64,000 bases of DNA from the NCBI GenBank assembly GCA_910587485.1, contig CAJUKN010000005.1:62001-126000 (forward strand), read 5' to 3'. Shown piece by piece: positions 36,276-47,683 of this stretch. The translations under genes and the position numbers were made by a program. The notes beneath the pieces are model-generated. The model had not been told where the DNA came from. It saw only the letters and a list, made by a program, of their open reading frames with translations, and ran no database searches. The stretch's first letter is position 1, and each line of letters starts with the position of its first letter. This DNA is from an uncultured Lachnospira sp. GTDB taxonomy: Bacteria; Bacillota; Clostridia; Lachnospirales; Lachnospiraceae.

Positions 36276-39200
36276 TTGGATAAATATGAATTGAATTTAA
36301 AAATAGAAGAAATAAAAAGACTAGCTTCAATTAAATCATACAAAGAGGCGGCAGAGATGGCTAAAAGTATGAGTTGGCATAAAGTGAAAGATTGGTCTGC
36401 ATTAGCAGCAGCCATTAGTGTTCACGAAGCAGTTGGCGATTATGAAGAAGCAAGAGATATGGCTATTTTAGCATATAACCGTAATCTTGGAGGTCGAAAG
36501 CTTGTATATAAATTAACAGAACTTTTAATTAAATTAGAACAGCTTGAAGATGCACAAGGATTATATGATGAGTATGAAAAAACGTCTCAACATGATGTCA
36601 ATCGATATATTTTACAGTATGACTTAAAGAAGGCACAAGGGGCATCCAATAACGAGCTTGTAGAAATTTTGGAAGAGTATAAAGCCAAAGAAATTGACGA
36701 AAAGTATATGTATGAGTTGGCGAAACTCTACTCAAAAACAGGCAGAACAAATGAATGTATTGAGGCTTGTGATGAATTGGCTTTATTGTTTCAAGATGGG
36801 ACATATGTTGAGAAAGCAATGCTACTTAAGAGTAAAGTTGGCGGAGAGTTGACAAAGCATCAGACAAAGCAGCTTGAATGCGCAAAAAATAAAGATTCAA
36901 AAGTGTCAAGAGATTTATTGTTTGAGCAGCAATCGGAACTCACAAGAATGCAGCATGATGATATTGATGAAGTTTTAGAAGAAGATGAAAAGAAAAGCAG
37001 AGGCTTGCTTGGTCTTTTTTCAAAGCCTGCTTCTAAACCAACTACAAAACAAGATATTGATGTTTATGAAAATGAACAAGATAGTGAAGCTGTTAAGGAA
37101 AAATCGCAAAAGAAGAATCCTTTTACTGATAATAAAATAGAAAAAGAAAATGTGAAAGCAAAAGATGATACAGCAAATAGTAATGTAACATATAATCTTA
37201 GAGAATTTGTTTTAGCAAAGGTTCGCGAGTCGGAAGAAAAGCGTATGAAGGAGCAGCAGCCAGAAGAATTAGAAACTTTTGAGCTGCCTGAAAAAGAAGA
37301 AGAATCTACAATAACCGATTTTGATTCACAAGCAGATATAAGTGAAGCGGATACATATGTTGATAGTGAAAATATAAATGATATAAATAAGAATATAAAT
37401 CATTTTGATAAAGTGAATGATTCAAGTGCGGTCAATGATTCCAATAAAATGAACAGTTCTGACAATATTCATGATTTAGACAAAAATGACAAACAAGAAC
37501 AAATAAAAATTCAGGAGTATCAGAAAGCAACTATAACGGCAGAGAGTGATATCTCGCAGAATCAAGAAAATGAAAACTCAACAGTTAAAAAAGATACAGG
37601 GGAAATTCCAGAATATTTAATGAGGCTGATTTCTAATGCAAGAAAGAACATTGATACAAGCTACAATGAAATGAATAAGGAATATGAGCAAGAGCGCATT
37701 AAAAAAGAGCGTGAAAAGCAAGAGCAGTTGATGAGAGAGCGAGAGGATAAAATGGTTATTGAAGAGGTTAAGATGCCAGACAATAACATTTATGATACAC
37801 AAAATCTTCAAGAAACGATTGCTCAAACCTTAGCGGAATTTTTAGATGATGATATTGAGAAGTTAAGACCAGATGCAAAACCACCAGAGGACGAAAGCGA
37901 TTATAATTTAGAAAGCAGTAGTGATGATGAGCAGATTGAGGGACAAATGAATCTTGCAGATTGGGTGGAATCTGTGAGGGAGCAAAAATATGGACAGCAA
38001 AGTACAAGAGAATTTTCTAAACAAGAATTAATGCGTATGCTTGAGGAGAAGGACGAAAAGAGTGCCGCCTATGAAATGTTGATGAAAAAGCAAAAACAAG
38101 AAGCACAAAATTCAGATATTGATTTAGATGAGGCTAAGAAAAAAGAGTATATTCAAATGATAGTGGATTCGGTAAAAACAGATTTAGCTTTCAGAACAGG
38201 AAAGGCAACACGCAGTCTTGAAGAGGAAATTATAAGACTGATTCAATCACCTCATATTCAAGAAAATATAAAAGAAAGTATCAAGCAGATAGAACGTAAT
38301 GGAACAGTTGAAAAGCCAATAGATGCTAATACAATAGATTCTATTGATGCAAAAACCAAGAAAACAAAGAATAGTACAGATAGAATTTCGGATGAAGAAA
38401 TTGCAGAAGTTTTATTGCATACGATTCAAATGCAGGTAGTTTCAGATGAAGTTTTGCGCAAATATGTTACAAAGGAATTAGAAAAACAAAGTCAAAATTA
38501 CGCTGATGAATCTGTAAATAAAAGTGATGAAGCCGCAGATAGTTTAGTACAGCAACAGAGTACTTTTGATGAAAATCATTTTGATGAACAGCAAGTTGAT
38601 GAAAGGATTTCTAACAATGAATTTCCAACAGAAGAATTTTTAAATAAGCCGCTTTCACAAGAATATGCTTCCAAAGAGCCGTTTTTAGAAGAAAGTGTTT
38701 CTGAAGAACAGTTTTCCAATGAAACGTATTTAGAAGAACAATTTGAAGAAAGAGATTTTTCATCAGAATCATTTTCTGGGGAAAGCAGAAAAATAAAAAG
38801 ACCACAGCTTGTTGAACCAATAGATGAAGATGAGGAAGGAGAGATTGAAGAAAATCTCAAACTTGAGGGTGAGTTGGCAAAGATATTTAGAAAATATAGA
38901 GAAATGCCGGGAATAGAGAGCCAACTTGCAGCTTACTTTGCATCGATTGACGATGAAATGAATATGATTGATTCAAGCGTTGGAAATATTCTTATCACAG
39001 GAAATTCAAGTTCAGATAAGACCGATTTAGCGAGAAATATTGTAAGAGCATTAAATTATTTGTATCCAGATATGCCTAAAAAGATTGCAAAAACAACAGG
39101 AGATAGCATCAACCATAGAGGAATCGCAAAGGCCATGTCAAAGCTACGTGGAACAGTGTTAATTGTAGAGGGAGCAGGTTCGATTCAGCCAAAGCGTATT

Positions 39201-39617
39201 GAGGAATTGATGGATTGTTTGGAACAAAATACTGGCAGAATGATAGTGATTTTTGAAGATTCCGATGTACAGATGAATTTGTTGTTAAATTTCAATCCAG
39301 ATTTAGCCAATATGTTTAATCATAGAATTGTCTTAAAACAGTACACAGTTAATGAATTGGTTGAGATGGCAAGAAAATTTGCACGCAAGCGTCAATATGA
39401 GGTAGATGATGATGCACTATTAGCACTATATCTTAAAATTAATGAACTTCATTCTATGACTGATAATATTAAGTTAGATGATATAAAAGAGATTATTAAT
39501 AAAGCGATTGCACATTCAGAAAAAAGAGCAGCAAGGCGATTTTTTGGCGGCGTAAAGAAAAAACGTGGCGAACAAGGGGATATTTTCTTTTTGTCCGAGG
39601 TTGATTTTAAGGATTGA
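36276..39617 (+). CDS. Large TPR protein with degenerate AAA (SpoVK/CbxX-like) C-terminal domain
   Basis: 1113 residues. Residues 1-200 form TPR-like helical pairs (SYKEAAEMAKSMSWHKV, GDYEEARDMAILAYN, GRTNECIEACDELALL). Residues 220-850 are highly charged, disordered and partly coiled coil (Glu/Lys/Asn/Asp-rich). The last about 250 residues follow the AAA layout of CbxX/SpoVK proteins, but motifs are altered: Walker A ITGNSSSDKTDLA has Asp for the second Gly, Walker B is VLIVEGAG without the Asp-Glu pair. NFNPDLANMFNHRIVLKQY mimics the family's NPGLxSRF segment. It is probably a non-hydrolysing scaffold. TTG 36276 follows AAGGTGG. Transcribed alone. Confidence 0.7.
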   Translation: MDKYELNLKIEEIKRLASIKSYKEAAEMAKSMSWHKVKDWSALAAAISVHEAVGDYEEARDMAILAYNRNLGGRKLVYKLTELLIKLEQLEDAQGLYDEYEKTSQHDVNRYILQYDLKKAQGASNNELVEILEEYKAKEIDEKYMYELAKLYSKTGRTNECIEACDELALLFQDGTYVEKAMLLKSKVGGELTKHQTKQLECAKNKDSKVSRDLLFEQQSELTRMQHDDIDEVLEEDEKKSRGLLGLFSKPASKPTTKQDIDVYENEQDSEAVKEKSQKKNPFTDNKIEKENVKAKDDTANSNVTYNLREFVLAKVRESEEKRMKEQQPEELETFELPEKEEESTITDFDSQADISEADTYVDSENINDINKNINHFDKVNDSSAVNDSNKMNSSDNIHDLDKNDKQEQIKIQEYQKATITAESDISQNQENENSTVKKDTGEIPEYLMRLISNARKNIDTSYNEMNKEYEQERIKKEREKQEQLMREREDKMVIEEVKMPDNNIYDTQNLQETIAQTLAEFLDDDIEKLRPDAKPPEDESDYNLESSSDDEQIEGQMNLADWVESVREQKYGQQSTREFSKQELMRMLEEKDEKSAAYEMLMKKQKQEAQNSDIDLDEAKKKEYIQMIVDSVKTDLAFRTGKATRSLEEEIIRLIQSPHIQENIKESIKQIERNGTVEKPIDANTIDSIDAKTKKTKNSTDRISDEEIAEVLLHTIQMQVVSDEVLRKYVTKELEKQSQNYADESVNKSDEAADSLVQQQSTFDENHFDEQQVDERISNNEFPTEEFLNKPLSQEYASKEPFLEESVSEEQFSNETYLEEQFEERDFSSESFSGESRKIKRPQLVEPIDEDEEGEIEENLKLEGELAKIFRKYREMPGIESQLAAYFASIDDEMNMIDSSVGNILITGNSSSDKTDLARNIVRALNYLYPDMPKKIAKTTGDSINHRGIAKAMSKLRGTVLIVEGAGSIQPKRIEELMDCLEQNTGRMIVIFEDSDVQMNLLLNFNPDLANMFNHRIVLKQYTVNELVEMARKFARKRQYEVDDDALLALYLKINELHSMTDNIKLDDIKEIINKAIAHSEKRAARRFFGGVKKKRGEQGDIFFLSEVDFKD

Positions 39618-39714
39618 ATAAAGAAGAATGATTAGGTACTAAAAAAATCGAATATAAAGATTTGTAAAAAATATTTTATGTAAGAAATTTTTTAGTGCAA
39701 ATTGAGGGATAAAA

Positions 39715-39741
39715 ACTTTTATAAAAATATTTTATAAAAGT
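39715..39741. promoter_or_regulatory. Palindrome next to the transketolase promoter
   Basis: ACTTTTATAAAA (39715-39726) and TTTTATAAAAGT (39730-39741) are a perfect 12-base inverted repeat with 3-base centre, ending one base before the -35 box. It could be an operator or part of the upstream gene's 3' end. Confidence 0.4.
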
Positions 39742-39742
39742 A

Positions 39743-39771
39743 TTGCATACTGTAAATTTATGTTATAGAAT
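39743..39771 (+). promoter_or_regulatory. Promoter of transketolase
   Basis: TTGCAT at 39743-39748, 17-base spacer, TAGAAT at 39766-39771; the gene starts 35 bases further on. Confidence 0.55.
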
Positions 39772-39806
39772 GACATAAAAAGATAATTTTAAGGATGGGG
39801 ATTGAT

Positions 39807-41795
39807 ATGAGTAATATTGATGAGTTGTCAGTTAATGCAATCAGAGTATTGTCAGCGGATGCTATTCAAAAAGCAAAGTCTGGACATCCGGGTTTACCAC
39901 TTGGTGCTGCACCTATGGCTTATGAGTTATGGGCAAAGCATATGAACCATAATCCAGCAAATCCTGAATGGAAGAATAGAGACCGATTTGTTCTTTCAGG
40001 CGGACATGGTTCAATGTTGTTATATTCTTTGCTACATTTGTTTGGGTATGGAAATTTAAGTATTGAAGATGTAAAGAATTTCAGACAATTAGATTCTCTT
40101 ACACCGGGGCATCCTGAGTATGGACACACTGTAGGAATTGAGGCAACAACAGGTCCGCTTGGACAAGGTATGGCAATGGCAGTAGGTATGGCAATGGCAG
40201 AAGCACATCTTGCTGCAGTGTTTAACAAAGATGGCTTTGATGTTGTTGACCACTATACATACGTATTAGGTGGAGATGGCTGCATGATGGAAGGTATTTC
40301 TTCAGAGAGCTTTTCTCTTGCAGGAACATTAGGTTTAGGTAAACTGATTGTATTTTATGATTCAAACAACATTTCAATTGAAGGAAGCACCGATATTGCT
40401 TTTACAGAAAATGTTGTAGAGAAATTTAAGGCGTTTGGCTTCCAGACAATAGAAGTGAGTGACGGAACAGATTTAGAGGCAATTGGCAAAGCAATTGAGG
40501 AAGCAAAGGCTGATAAGAGCAGACCTTCATTGATTAAGGTGAATACACTTATCGGACATGGCTGTCCAGCAAAACAAGGTAAGGCAAGTGCGCATGGTGA
40601 ACCACTTGGCGAAGAAAATGTTGCAGCACTTAAAGAAAATATTAAATGGCCTTGCAAGGGTGATTTTGAAGTGCCACAAGAAGTATATGACCATTATAAA
40701 GAGTTGGCAGCACAGGGTGCGAAGGCAGAAGAAGCTTGGAATAAGCTTTTTGATGAGTATTGTACAAAATATCCTGAGATGAAAGAAAAGTGGGATAATT
40801 ATTATAATGGCTATGATATGTCTGGTTTATTTAATTCGGAAGAATATTGGGATAAGGGTGATAAGCCAGAAGCAACAAGAAATATATCAGGTGTTGTATT
40901 GAATATGATAAAGAAGTCTATGCCAAATCTTATTGGTGGTTCAGCCGACTTGGCGCCATCAAACAAGACCAATATGAAGGATGCAGGTGATTTTTCAAAG
41001 AATGATTATTCAGGAAGCAATCTTCATTTTGGTGTAAGAGAGCAGGCAATGGCGGCTATTTCTAATGGTATTGCACTTCATGGTGGATTAAAAATTTTTG
41101 TTGCCACATTCTTTGTATTTAGTGATTACACAAAGCCAATGGTAAGACTTACTTCTATTATGGGATTGCCTGTGACTTATGTATTTACACATGATAGTAT
41201 TGGTGTAGGTGAAGATGGACCAACACATGAGCCAATAGAACAGCTTGCAGCGTTTAGAGCGCTTCCAAACTTTACTATCTTTAGACCTTGTGACCGATTG
41301 GAGACAGCAGCAGCTTGGATGTATGCAGTTCAGTCAAAAGATACACCTACAGGACTTGTACTTACAAGACAGAATTTGCCACAGATGCCGGGTTCTTCAA
41401 AGGATGCATTAAAGGGTGGATATATTATTGATGATTCATCAAAGGCAGAGCCAGATGCAATTATTATTGCAAGTGGTTCAGAGGTTAGTCTTGCCGTAGA
41501 AGCAAAGGCAAAGCTTGCACAGGACGGAATTGATGTAAGAGTTGTAAGTATGCCAAGCATGGATTTATTTGATGCACAGCCTCAAGAATATAAAGATGCA
41601 ATCCTTCCAAAATCTGTTAGAAAGAGAGTTGCTATTGAAGCACTTTCTGATTTTGGATGGTATAAATATGTTGGACTTGACGGTGCGGTTATGGCAATGA
41701 AGGGCTTTGGTGCTTCTGGTCCTGCAAATCTTTTGTTTGAAAAATTTGGATTTACAGTAGATAATGTAGTAAAGACTGTAAAAAGTATTATGTAA
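39807..41795 (+). CDS. tkt: Transketolase
   Basis: 662 residues, thiamine-diphosphate enzyme of the non-oxidative pentose phosphate pathway. N-terminal [21 protein letters not shown] with the His of the active site, [17 protein letters not shown], the ThDP/Mg motif [33 protein letters not shown] in the Pyr domain, and [22 protein letters not shown] are all intact. ATG 39807 follows GGATGGGG; ATG 39795 overlaps that site. Transcribed alone from the promoter at 39743, ending at a strong terminator. Confidence 0.97.
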   Translation: MSNIDELSVNAIRVLSADAIQKAKSGHPGLPLGAAPMAYELWAKHMNHNPANPEWKNRDRFVLSGGHGSMLLYSLLHLFGYGNLSIEDVKNFRQLDSLTPGHPEYGHTVGIEATTGPLGQGMAMAVGMAMAEAHLAAVFNKDGFDVVDHYTYVLGGDGCMMEGISSESFSLAGTLGLGKLIVFYDSNNISIEGSTDIAFTENVVEKFKAFGFQTIEVSDGTDLEAIGKAIEEAKADKSRPSLIKVNTLIGHGCPAKQGKASAHGEPLGEENVAALKENIKWPCKGDFEVPQEVYDHYKELAAQGAKAEEAWNKLFDEYCTKYPEMKEKWDNYYNGYDMSGLFNSEEYWDKGDKPEATRNISGVVLNMIKKSMPNLIGGSADLAPSNKTNMKDAGDFSKNDYSGSNLHFGVREQAMAAISNGIALHGGLKIFVATFFVFSDYTKPMVRLTSIMGLPVTYVFTHDSIGVGEDGPTHEPIEQLAAFRALPNFTIFRPCDRLETAAAWMYAVQSKDTPTGLVLTRQNLPQMPGSSKDALKGGYIIDDSSKAEPDAIIIASGSEVSLAVEAKAKLAQDGIDVRVVSMPSMDLFDAQPQEYKDAILPKSVRKRVAIEALSDFGWYKYVGLDGAVMAMKGFGASGPANLLFEKFGFTVDNVVKTVKSIM

Positions 41796-41892
41796 TCAAA
41801 TTAAAAATGTTTGCTTGATATAAAAATGAATAGTAAAGTATATATTTGATTATAAAAAAGAATTATATTAAAAATTATTATAAAAATATTTA

Positions 41893-41931
41893 GGGACTGT
41901 TACGATGAAATTTTGTAACAGTCCTTTTTTA
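41893..41931 (+). terminator. Terminator after transketolase
   Basis: GGACTGTTAC (41894-41903) pairs perfectly with GTAACAGTCC (41915-41924) and six T follow. Confidence 0.92.
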
Positions 41932-41968
41932 TAAAAAATAATTGTTCTGATTCACAACCTTTTTATTT

Positions 41969-42123
41969 TAACCTCATCAAGGAAGTTCCTCACTTCAATA
42001 CTGTAGAGGCATAAGTGGGGACTTCCTTGTTTTAGTGGAAGTACAAGTTTCCATTGAAAAGCTGCGATAGCAGCTAGATGGTTTGACCAAGTAGCGTAGC
42101 GAATTGCGAATATCCGATTTGGC
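41969..42123 (+). repeat. Dispersed intergenic repeat, copy 2, with IS200/IS605-like hairpin
   Basis: Fullest copy. It begins TTAACCTCATCAAGGAAGTT. GGAAGTTCCTCACTT (41981-41995) pairs with AAGTGGGGACTTCC (42013-42026). A second hairpin TGGAA/TTCCA and a third GCTGC-GATA-GCAGC (42061-42074) follow, then the shared core CAAGTAGCGTAGCGAATTGC. It fills the gap between the convergent tkt and ptsI genes and ends at the ptsI stop. Confidence 0.6.
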
Positions 42124-42125
42124 AA

Positions 42126-43760
42126 CTATTTTGTTAAATCAATATTTCGTACAGCATCCCTTACTTTAAGTACAAATGTTGGAGAGACAGAAAGTTCATC
42201 AATTCCCATTCGCAAAAAAGTTTCCGTAAGTGTTGTATCAGCCGCAAGTTCCCCACATATTCCAATCCATGCACCATGTTTGTGTGCATTGACAGCCGAC
42301 ATCTCAATTAAGCGTAAAATAGCTTCATGGTGTGTGTCAATAAATTCTTCAATATCTGGATTTTGTCGGTCACAAGCAAGCGTATATTGTGTAAGGTCAT
42401 TCGTTCCCACGCTGAAAAAGTCTACCATTGGCGCAAGTCGGTCGCTTATTATAGCCGCTGCAGGTGTTTCAATCATAATTCCTAACTCAATATTGTCAGA
42501 ATATTCGATTTGTTGAGATTGGAGTTCTAATTTCACAATATTACAGATTTCTAGGATTTTTTCAAGTTCTGAAACACTTGTAATCATAGGAAACATAATA
42601 CCTAAATTGCCAAATACAGAAGCTCTGTACAATGCTCTTAACTGTGTTTTAAAAATCTCAGGGCGTGTAAGACAAATGCGGATTGCTCGATAGCCAAGTG
42701 CAGGATTTTCTTCTTTCTTTAGTTTGAAATAGTCCACTTGTTTATCTGCACCAATGTCAAGTGTTCGGATAATCACCTTTTTGCCTGCCATACTTTCAAG
42801 AACTTTTTTATATGCACAAAATTGTTGTTCTTCTGTAGGATAATCGGTGTTTTCAAGGTAGAGAAACTCACTTCTGAAAAGACCGATTCCACCTGCATCG
42901 TTTATAAGAACAGCTCCAATATTATCAACGCTTCCTATATTGGCAAAAATATTAATTTTTGTACCATCAAGAGTACTATTTTCTTTGCCTTTAAGCTCTT
43001 GTAATAATCTTTTTTTATCTTCATCATCTTTTTGTTTTTGCAGCATTTTTTCTTTTGTTTCAGCATCAGGATTGATAAAAATTTCCCCTGTAAATCCATC
43101 AACAATAGCTTCATCGCCATCTTTAATTTGCGTAAGAAAATCATCACCTACTCCTATAACAGCAGGAATATTCATATTTCGTGCAAGAATGGCTGTATGT
43201 GAATTGGATGAACCATGTGCAGTTACAAATGCAAGGACTTTTTCTTTGTCAAGAGCAACCGTTTCACTAGGTGCAAGGTCATCTGCACATATAATCATTT
43301 TATCGTTAGAATGAGTTTCTTGTAAAATAGTTCCTGTAAGATTGGCGATAATTCGGTTGGAAATATCTTTTACATCAGCAGCACGAGCCTGCATGTAGGC
43401 ATCGTCCATTGAGGAAAACATTTCTGCAAAATTATCAGCAGTAACAGCAACAGCATATTCTGCATTAACATTTTGACTATCAATTATATTTTCAATAGAT
43501 TCATTATAATCGTCATCATCAAGCATCATAATATGTATATCAAAAATTTGAGCGTGTGTTTCGCCAACTTCTTTTAATGCCTTGTCATAAATTTCTTTAA
43601 GCTGCTGCGCCGAGGCTTCTCTGGCAGCAATGACACGTTTCTTTTCTGCTTCTGTATCCTCTGCATGAACACGTTTTACAATAGTGTCTTGCTTTTTAAA
43701 GATAGAAACATTCCCCAAGGCAATAGCTCCATATACGCCTTTACCAACAAATTGAATCAT
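42126..43760 (-). CDS. ptsI: Phosphoenolpyruvate-protein phosphotransferase (PTS enzyme I)
   Basis: 544 residues, somewhat shorter than the usual about 570. It transfers phosphate from PEP to HPr. The phospho-His is in TAHGSSNSHTAILARNMNIPA, the PEP-binding region in AGGIGLFRSEFLYL and MFPMITSVSELEKI, and the catalytic Cys in WIGICGELAAD. GGAGGG precedes ATG 43760. It is the last gene of the glcT-ptsG-ptsH-ptsI operon, 14 bases after ptsH. Confidence 0.97.
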   Translation of the reverse strand: MIQFVGKGVYGAIALGNVSIFKKQDTIVKRVHAEDTEAEKKRVIAAREASAQQLKEIYDKALKEVGETHAQIFDIHIMMLDDDDYNESIENIIDSQNVNAEYAVAVTADNFAEMFSSMDDAYMQARAADVKDISNRIIANLTGTILQETHSNDKMIICADDLAPSETVALDKEKVLAFVTAHGSSNSHTAILARNMNIPAVIGVGDDFLTQIKDGDEAIVDGFTGEIFINPDAETKEKMLQKQKDDEDKKRLLQELKGKENSTLDGTKINIFANIGSVDNIGAVLINDAGGIGLFRSEFLYLENTDYPTEEQQFCAYKKVLESMAGKKVIIRTLDIGADKQVDYFKLKKEENPALGYRAIRICLTRPEIFKTQLRALYRASVFGNLGIMFPMITSVSELEKILEICNIVKLELQSQQIEYSDNIELGIMIETPAAAIISDRLAPMVDFFSVGTNDLTQYTLACDRQNPDIEEFIDTHHEAILRLIEMSAVNAHKHGAWIGICGELAADTTLTETFLRMGIDELSVSPTFVLKVRDAVRNIDLTK

Positions 43761-43774
43761 ATCATACCCTCCTA

Positions 43775-44032
43775 TTAGAGATTCTCGTTAAAAAATGCCT
43801 CCATTTCAACAGCAGCTTTTTCTTCGTCAGCACCTTCCACAGTAATAGTTACGGTTTCTCCACATTTTACACCAAGTCCCATAAGCATCATCAGCTTTGT
43901 TGCATGAACTGATTTTTCACCTTTTTGAATGGTAATAGTGCTTTCAAATTCCTTTGCTTTTTTTGCAAGCAAGCCTGCTGGTCTTGCATGAATACCTACT
44001 TCGTCTTTGATAGTGTAATTAAATGTTTTCAT
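43775..44032 (-). CDS. ptsH: HPr family phosphocarrier protein lacking Ser46
   Basis: 85 residues. The active-site His15 is in GIHARPAG. An ungapped alignment with B. subtilis HPr places Lys46 (in HATKLMMLMGLG) where Ser46, the target of HPr kinase, lies in the KSIMGVMSLG motif. It can therefore carry phosphate from enzyme I to EIIA but should not form HPr(Ser-P) for CcpA control. AAGGAGG precedes ATG 44032. It lies between ptsG and ptsI, the normal position. Confidence 0.95.
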   Translation of the reverse strand: MKTFNYTIKDEVGIHARPAGLLAKKAKEFESTITIQKGEKSVHATKLMMLMGLGVKCGETVTITVEGADEEKAAVEMEAFFNENL

Positions 44033-44045
44033 AAAATTATCCTCC

Positions 44046-46223
<2,178 letters not shown>

Positions 46224-46258
46224 TTAAATTTATTGTTGCGAGCCATAAGTCAAATGTT

Positions 46259-46339
46259 ATGCTTAAAATAATGGTTGTTTTTTAAGCATATTGGCAGATG
46301 CTGCAAATTTATCATTGCATAGGCGCCACTTGCAATGAT
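46259..46339. repeat. Two inverted repeats in the glcT-ptsG gap
   Basis: ATGCTTAAAA (46259-46268) pairs with TTTTAAGCAT (46280-46289), and ATCATTGCA (46311-46319) with TGCAATGAT (46331-46339). Neither has a T run on the minus strand, so they look like stabilising or processing hairpins rather than terminators. No RAT-like sequence is found in this gap. Confidence 0.5.
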
Positions 46340-46358
46340 GAATGAACTTGTAAGAAAC

Positions 46359-47195
46359 TTATTCACTAATTTTTTTTAGATGAATAGCAAGAGTAAGCAT
46401 TTCATCTTCACATATTGTTTTTGCATAATTTTTCAAAATATAGTCCTGTATACACTTTGCACATTTGTAATGTTTTTTAAATTTTAATTTTATAAGTGAT
46501 AATATATCCTCATCTTTACTTAGAACATTTGGCAGTTCCTGTGAACTGAACAGTCGCTTTGCAAGAAATTTTAAATGGACAAGAAAACGGTCATATGCAA
46601 CAGTTGTTTTATCAATTTTACCAGAGTAAAATCGGTCTGCAATTTCAGCACATCCATTTATCATTTTTGTTATATCAGGAACCTGACCCATATTTGTTCC
46701 CATGCGAGCATTAATAATGTGCATTGCTATAAAACCTGCTTCATCGCTATGAAGTTCAATGCCAAGTTTTTCTTTGATTTCATTGAGGCAATATTTTCCA
46801 AGTGCAAGTTCATCCGGGAAACAGTCATGTATAGAATCCATTAAAGGATTTGAAAATTCTATTCCCTGTTTTTTGCGTTCAATCGCAAATGCTATATGGT
46901 CGGATAGTGTTACAATAAGCGAATTATTTAATGGAGCATGAATCTGTGAAGAAATATATCGTACCAAATCATCTGTCAGTTTTATATATTCATAAGGAAT
47001 CTCAGACAAACATTCAATTAATTTTTTTCGGAGTGTTGAATCGGTAACCATGTAAATTTTTTCAATACGTTTTGTATCCACTTCATCACCATATTTTTTC
47101 CCAAAGCCAATGCCTTTGCCAGACATAATTTGTTCTTTGCCTTTTTCGTCAAGAACACATACTGTATTATTGTTTATCACTTTAACTATTTGCAT
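46359..47195 (-). CDS. glcT: BglG/LicT family transcription antiterminator, GlcT type
   Basis: 278 residues. Residues 1-57 are the CAT RNA-binding domain (VKVINNNTVCVLDEKGKEQIMSG, GIGFGKKYGDEV). PRD1 (about 70-170) has LTDDLVRYIS, IVTLSDHIAFAIER and FPDELALGKYC, with PTS-targeted His; PRD2 (about 175-278) has the second set. When not phosphorylated by EII it stops the terminator from forming. Its own leader carries a GlcT-type RNA target, and ptsG-ptsH-ptsI follow, so it controls its own operon by glucose flux. GGGG precedes ATG 47195. Confidence 0.92.
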   Translation of the reverse strand: MQIVKVINNNTVCVLDEKGKEQIMSGKGIGFGKKYGDEVDTKRIEKIYMVTDSTLRKKLIECLSEIPYEYIKLTDDLVRYISSQIHAPLNNSLIVTLSDHIAFAIERKKQGIEFSNPLMDSIHDCFPDELALGKYCLNEIKEKLGIELHSDEAGFIAMHIINARMGTNMGQVPDITKMINGCAEIADRFYSGKIDKTTVAYDRFLVHLKFLAKRLFSSQELPNVLSKDEDILSLIKLKFKKHYKCAKCIQDYILKNYAKTICEDEMLTLAIHLKKISE

Positions 47196-47223
47196 ATTTT
47201 AGCCCCTTTTCGCCAATATAAAT

Positions 47224-47274
47224 AAAAAAACCAACTTTAATACAAGTGCAAAAAACATTCGTATAAAAGTTGGT
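47224..47274 (-). terminator. Leader terminator of the glcT-pts operon
   Basis: On the minus strand ACCAACTTT (47266-47274) pairs with AAAGTTGGT (47230-47238), followed by seven T. Its 5' arm shares three bases with the 3' end of the RAT at 47272-47307, so the two structures exclude each other. Confidence 0.85.
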
Positions 47275-47307
47275 CATGCCCAAATCAACAAGGAAAGGTA
47301 ACACTCC
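47272..47307 (-). promoter_or_regulatory. GlcT-type ribonucleic antiterminator (RAT)
   Basis: On the minus strand the 36-base element begins GGAGTGTTACC and ends GGGCATGACC. GTGTTAC and GGCATGA match the ptsG RAT of B. subtilis as I recall it. Pairs are GG/CC, GTG/CAT and CC/GG with internal loops between; the apical loop is longer than usual. It lies upstream of glcT itself. Confidence 0.7.
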
Positions 47308-47350
47308 AATATCATATAAAATACATTAAATATATCAATTTATTGTAATT

Positions 47351-47379
47351 AATTTAATATATGCAAAATTATTTGTCAA
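47351..47379 (-). promoter_or_regulatory. Promoter of the glcT-ptsGHI operon
   Basis: On the minus strand: TTGACA at 47374-47379, 17-base spacer, TAAATT at 47351-47356. The start point is about 37 bases before the RAT. Confidence 0.7.
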
Positions 47380-47477
47380 TATATCACATATTATATTTGC
47401 TAAGTTCAGCTTTTTTAATAAAATTTTACCATATTTTATGGTGATTATTTACAATTTTTGTTGAATTAGAACAATAT

Positions 47478-47578
47478 TTAACCTTATCAGGGAAGAATTA
47501 GACTTGTCTGTTAAAAACATGTCACAAAGTGATAATGAGGTTATACCACTTGAGTAGCATATTTGCGATATAAAAGTT
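47478..47578 (+). repeat. Dispersed intergenic repeat, copy 6
   Basis: It begins TTAACCTTATCAGGGAAGAA then TTAGACTTG, like the copy at 22547, and ends with GAGTAGCATATTTGCGATAT, a divergent form of the shared core. It precedes the MATE gene by about 105 bases. Confidence 0.45.
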
Positions 47579-47683
47579 ATTAAAAACATCTATCTGGCAA
47601 AAAGTAGTTTTTTGTTTTATAATAAATATAAAAATATGGTTGTTGTTTTGCAGTATCAAATAACAACGGAATAGGAGAAAGGA

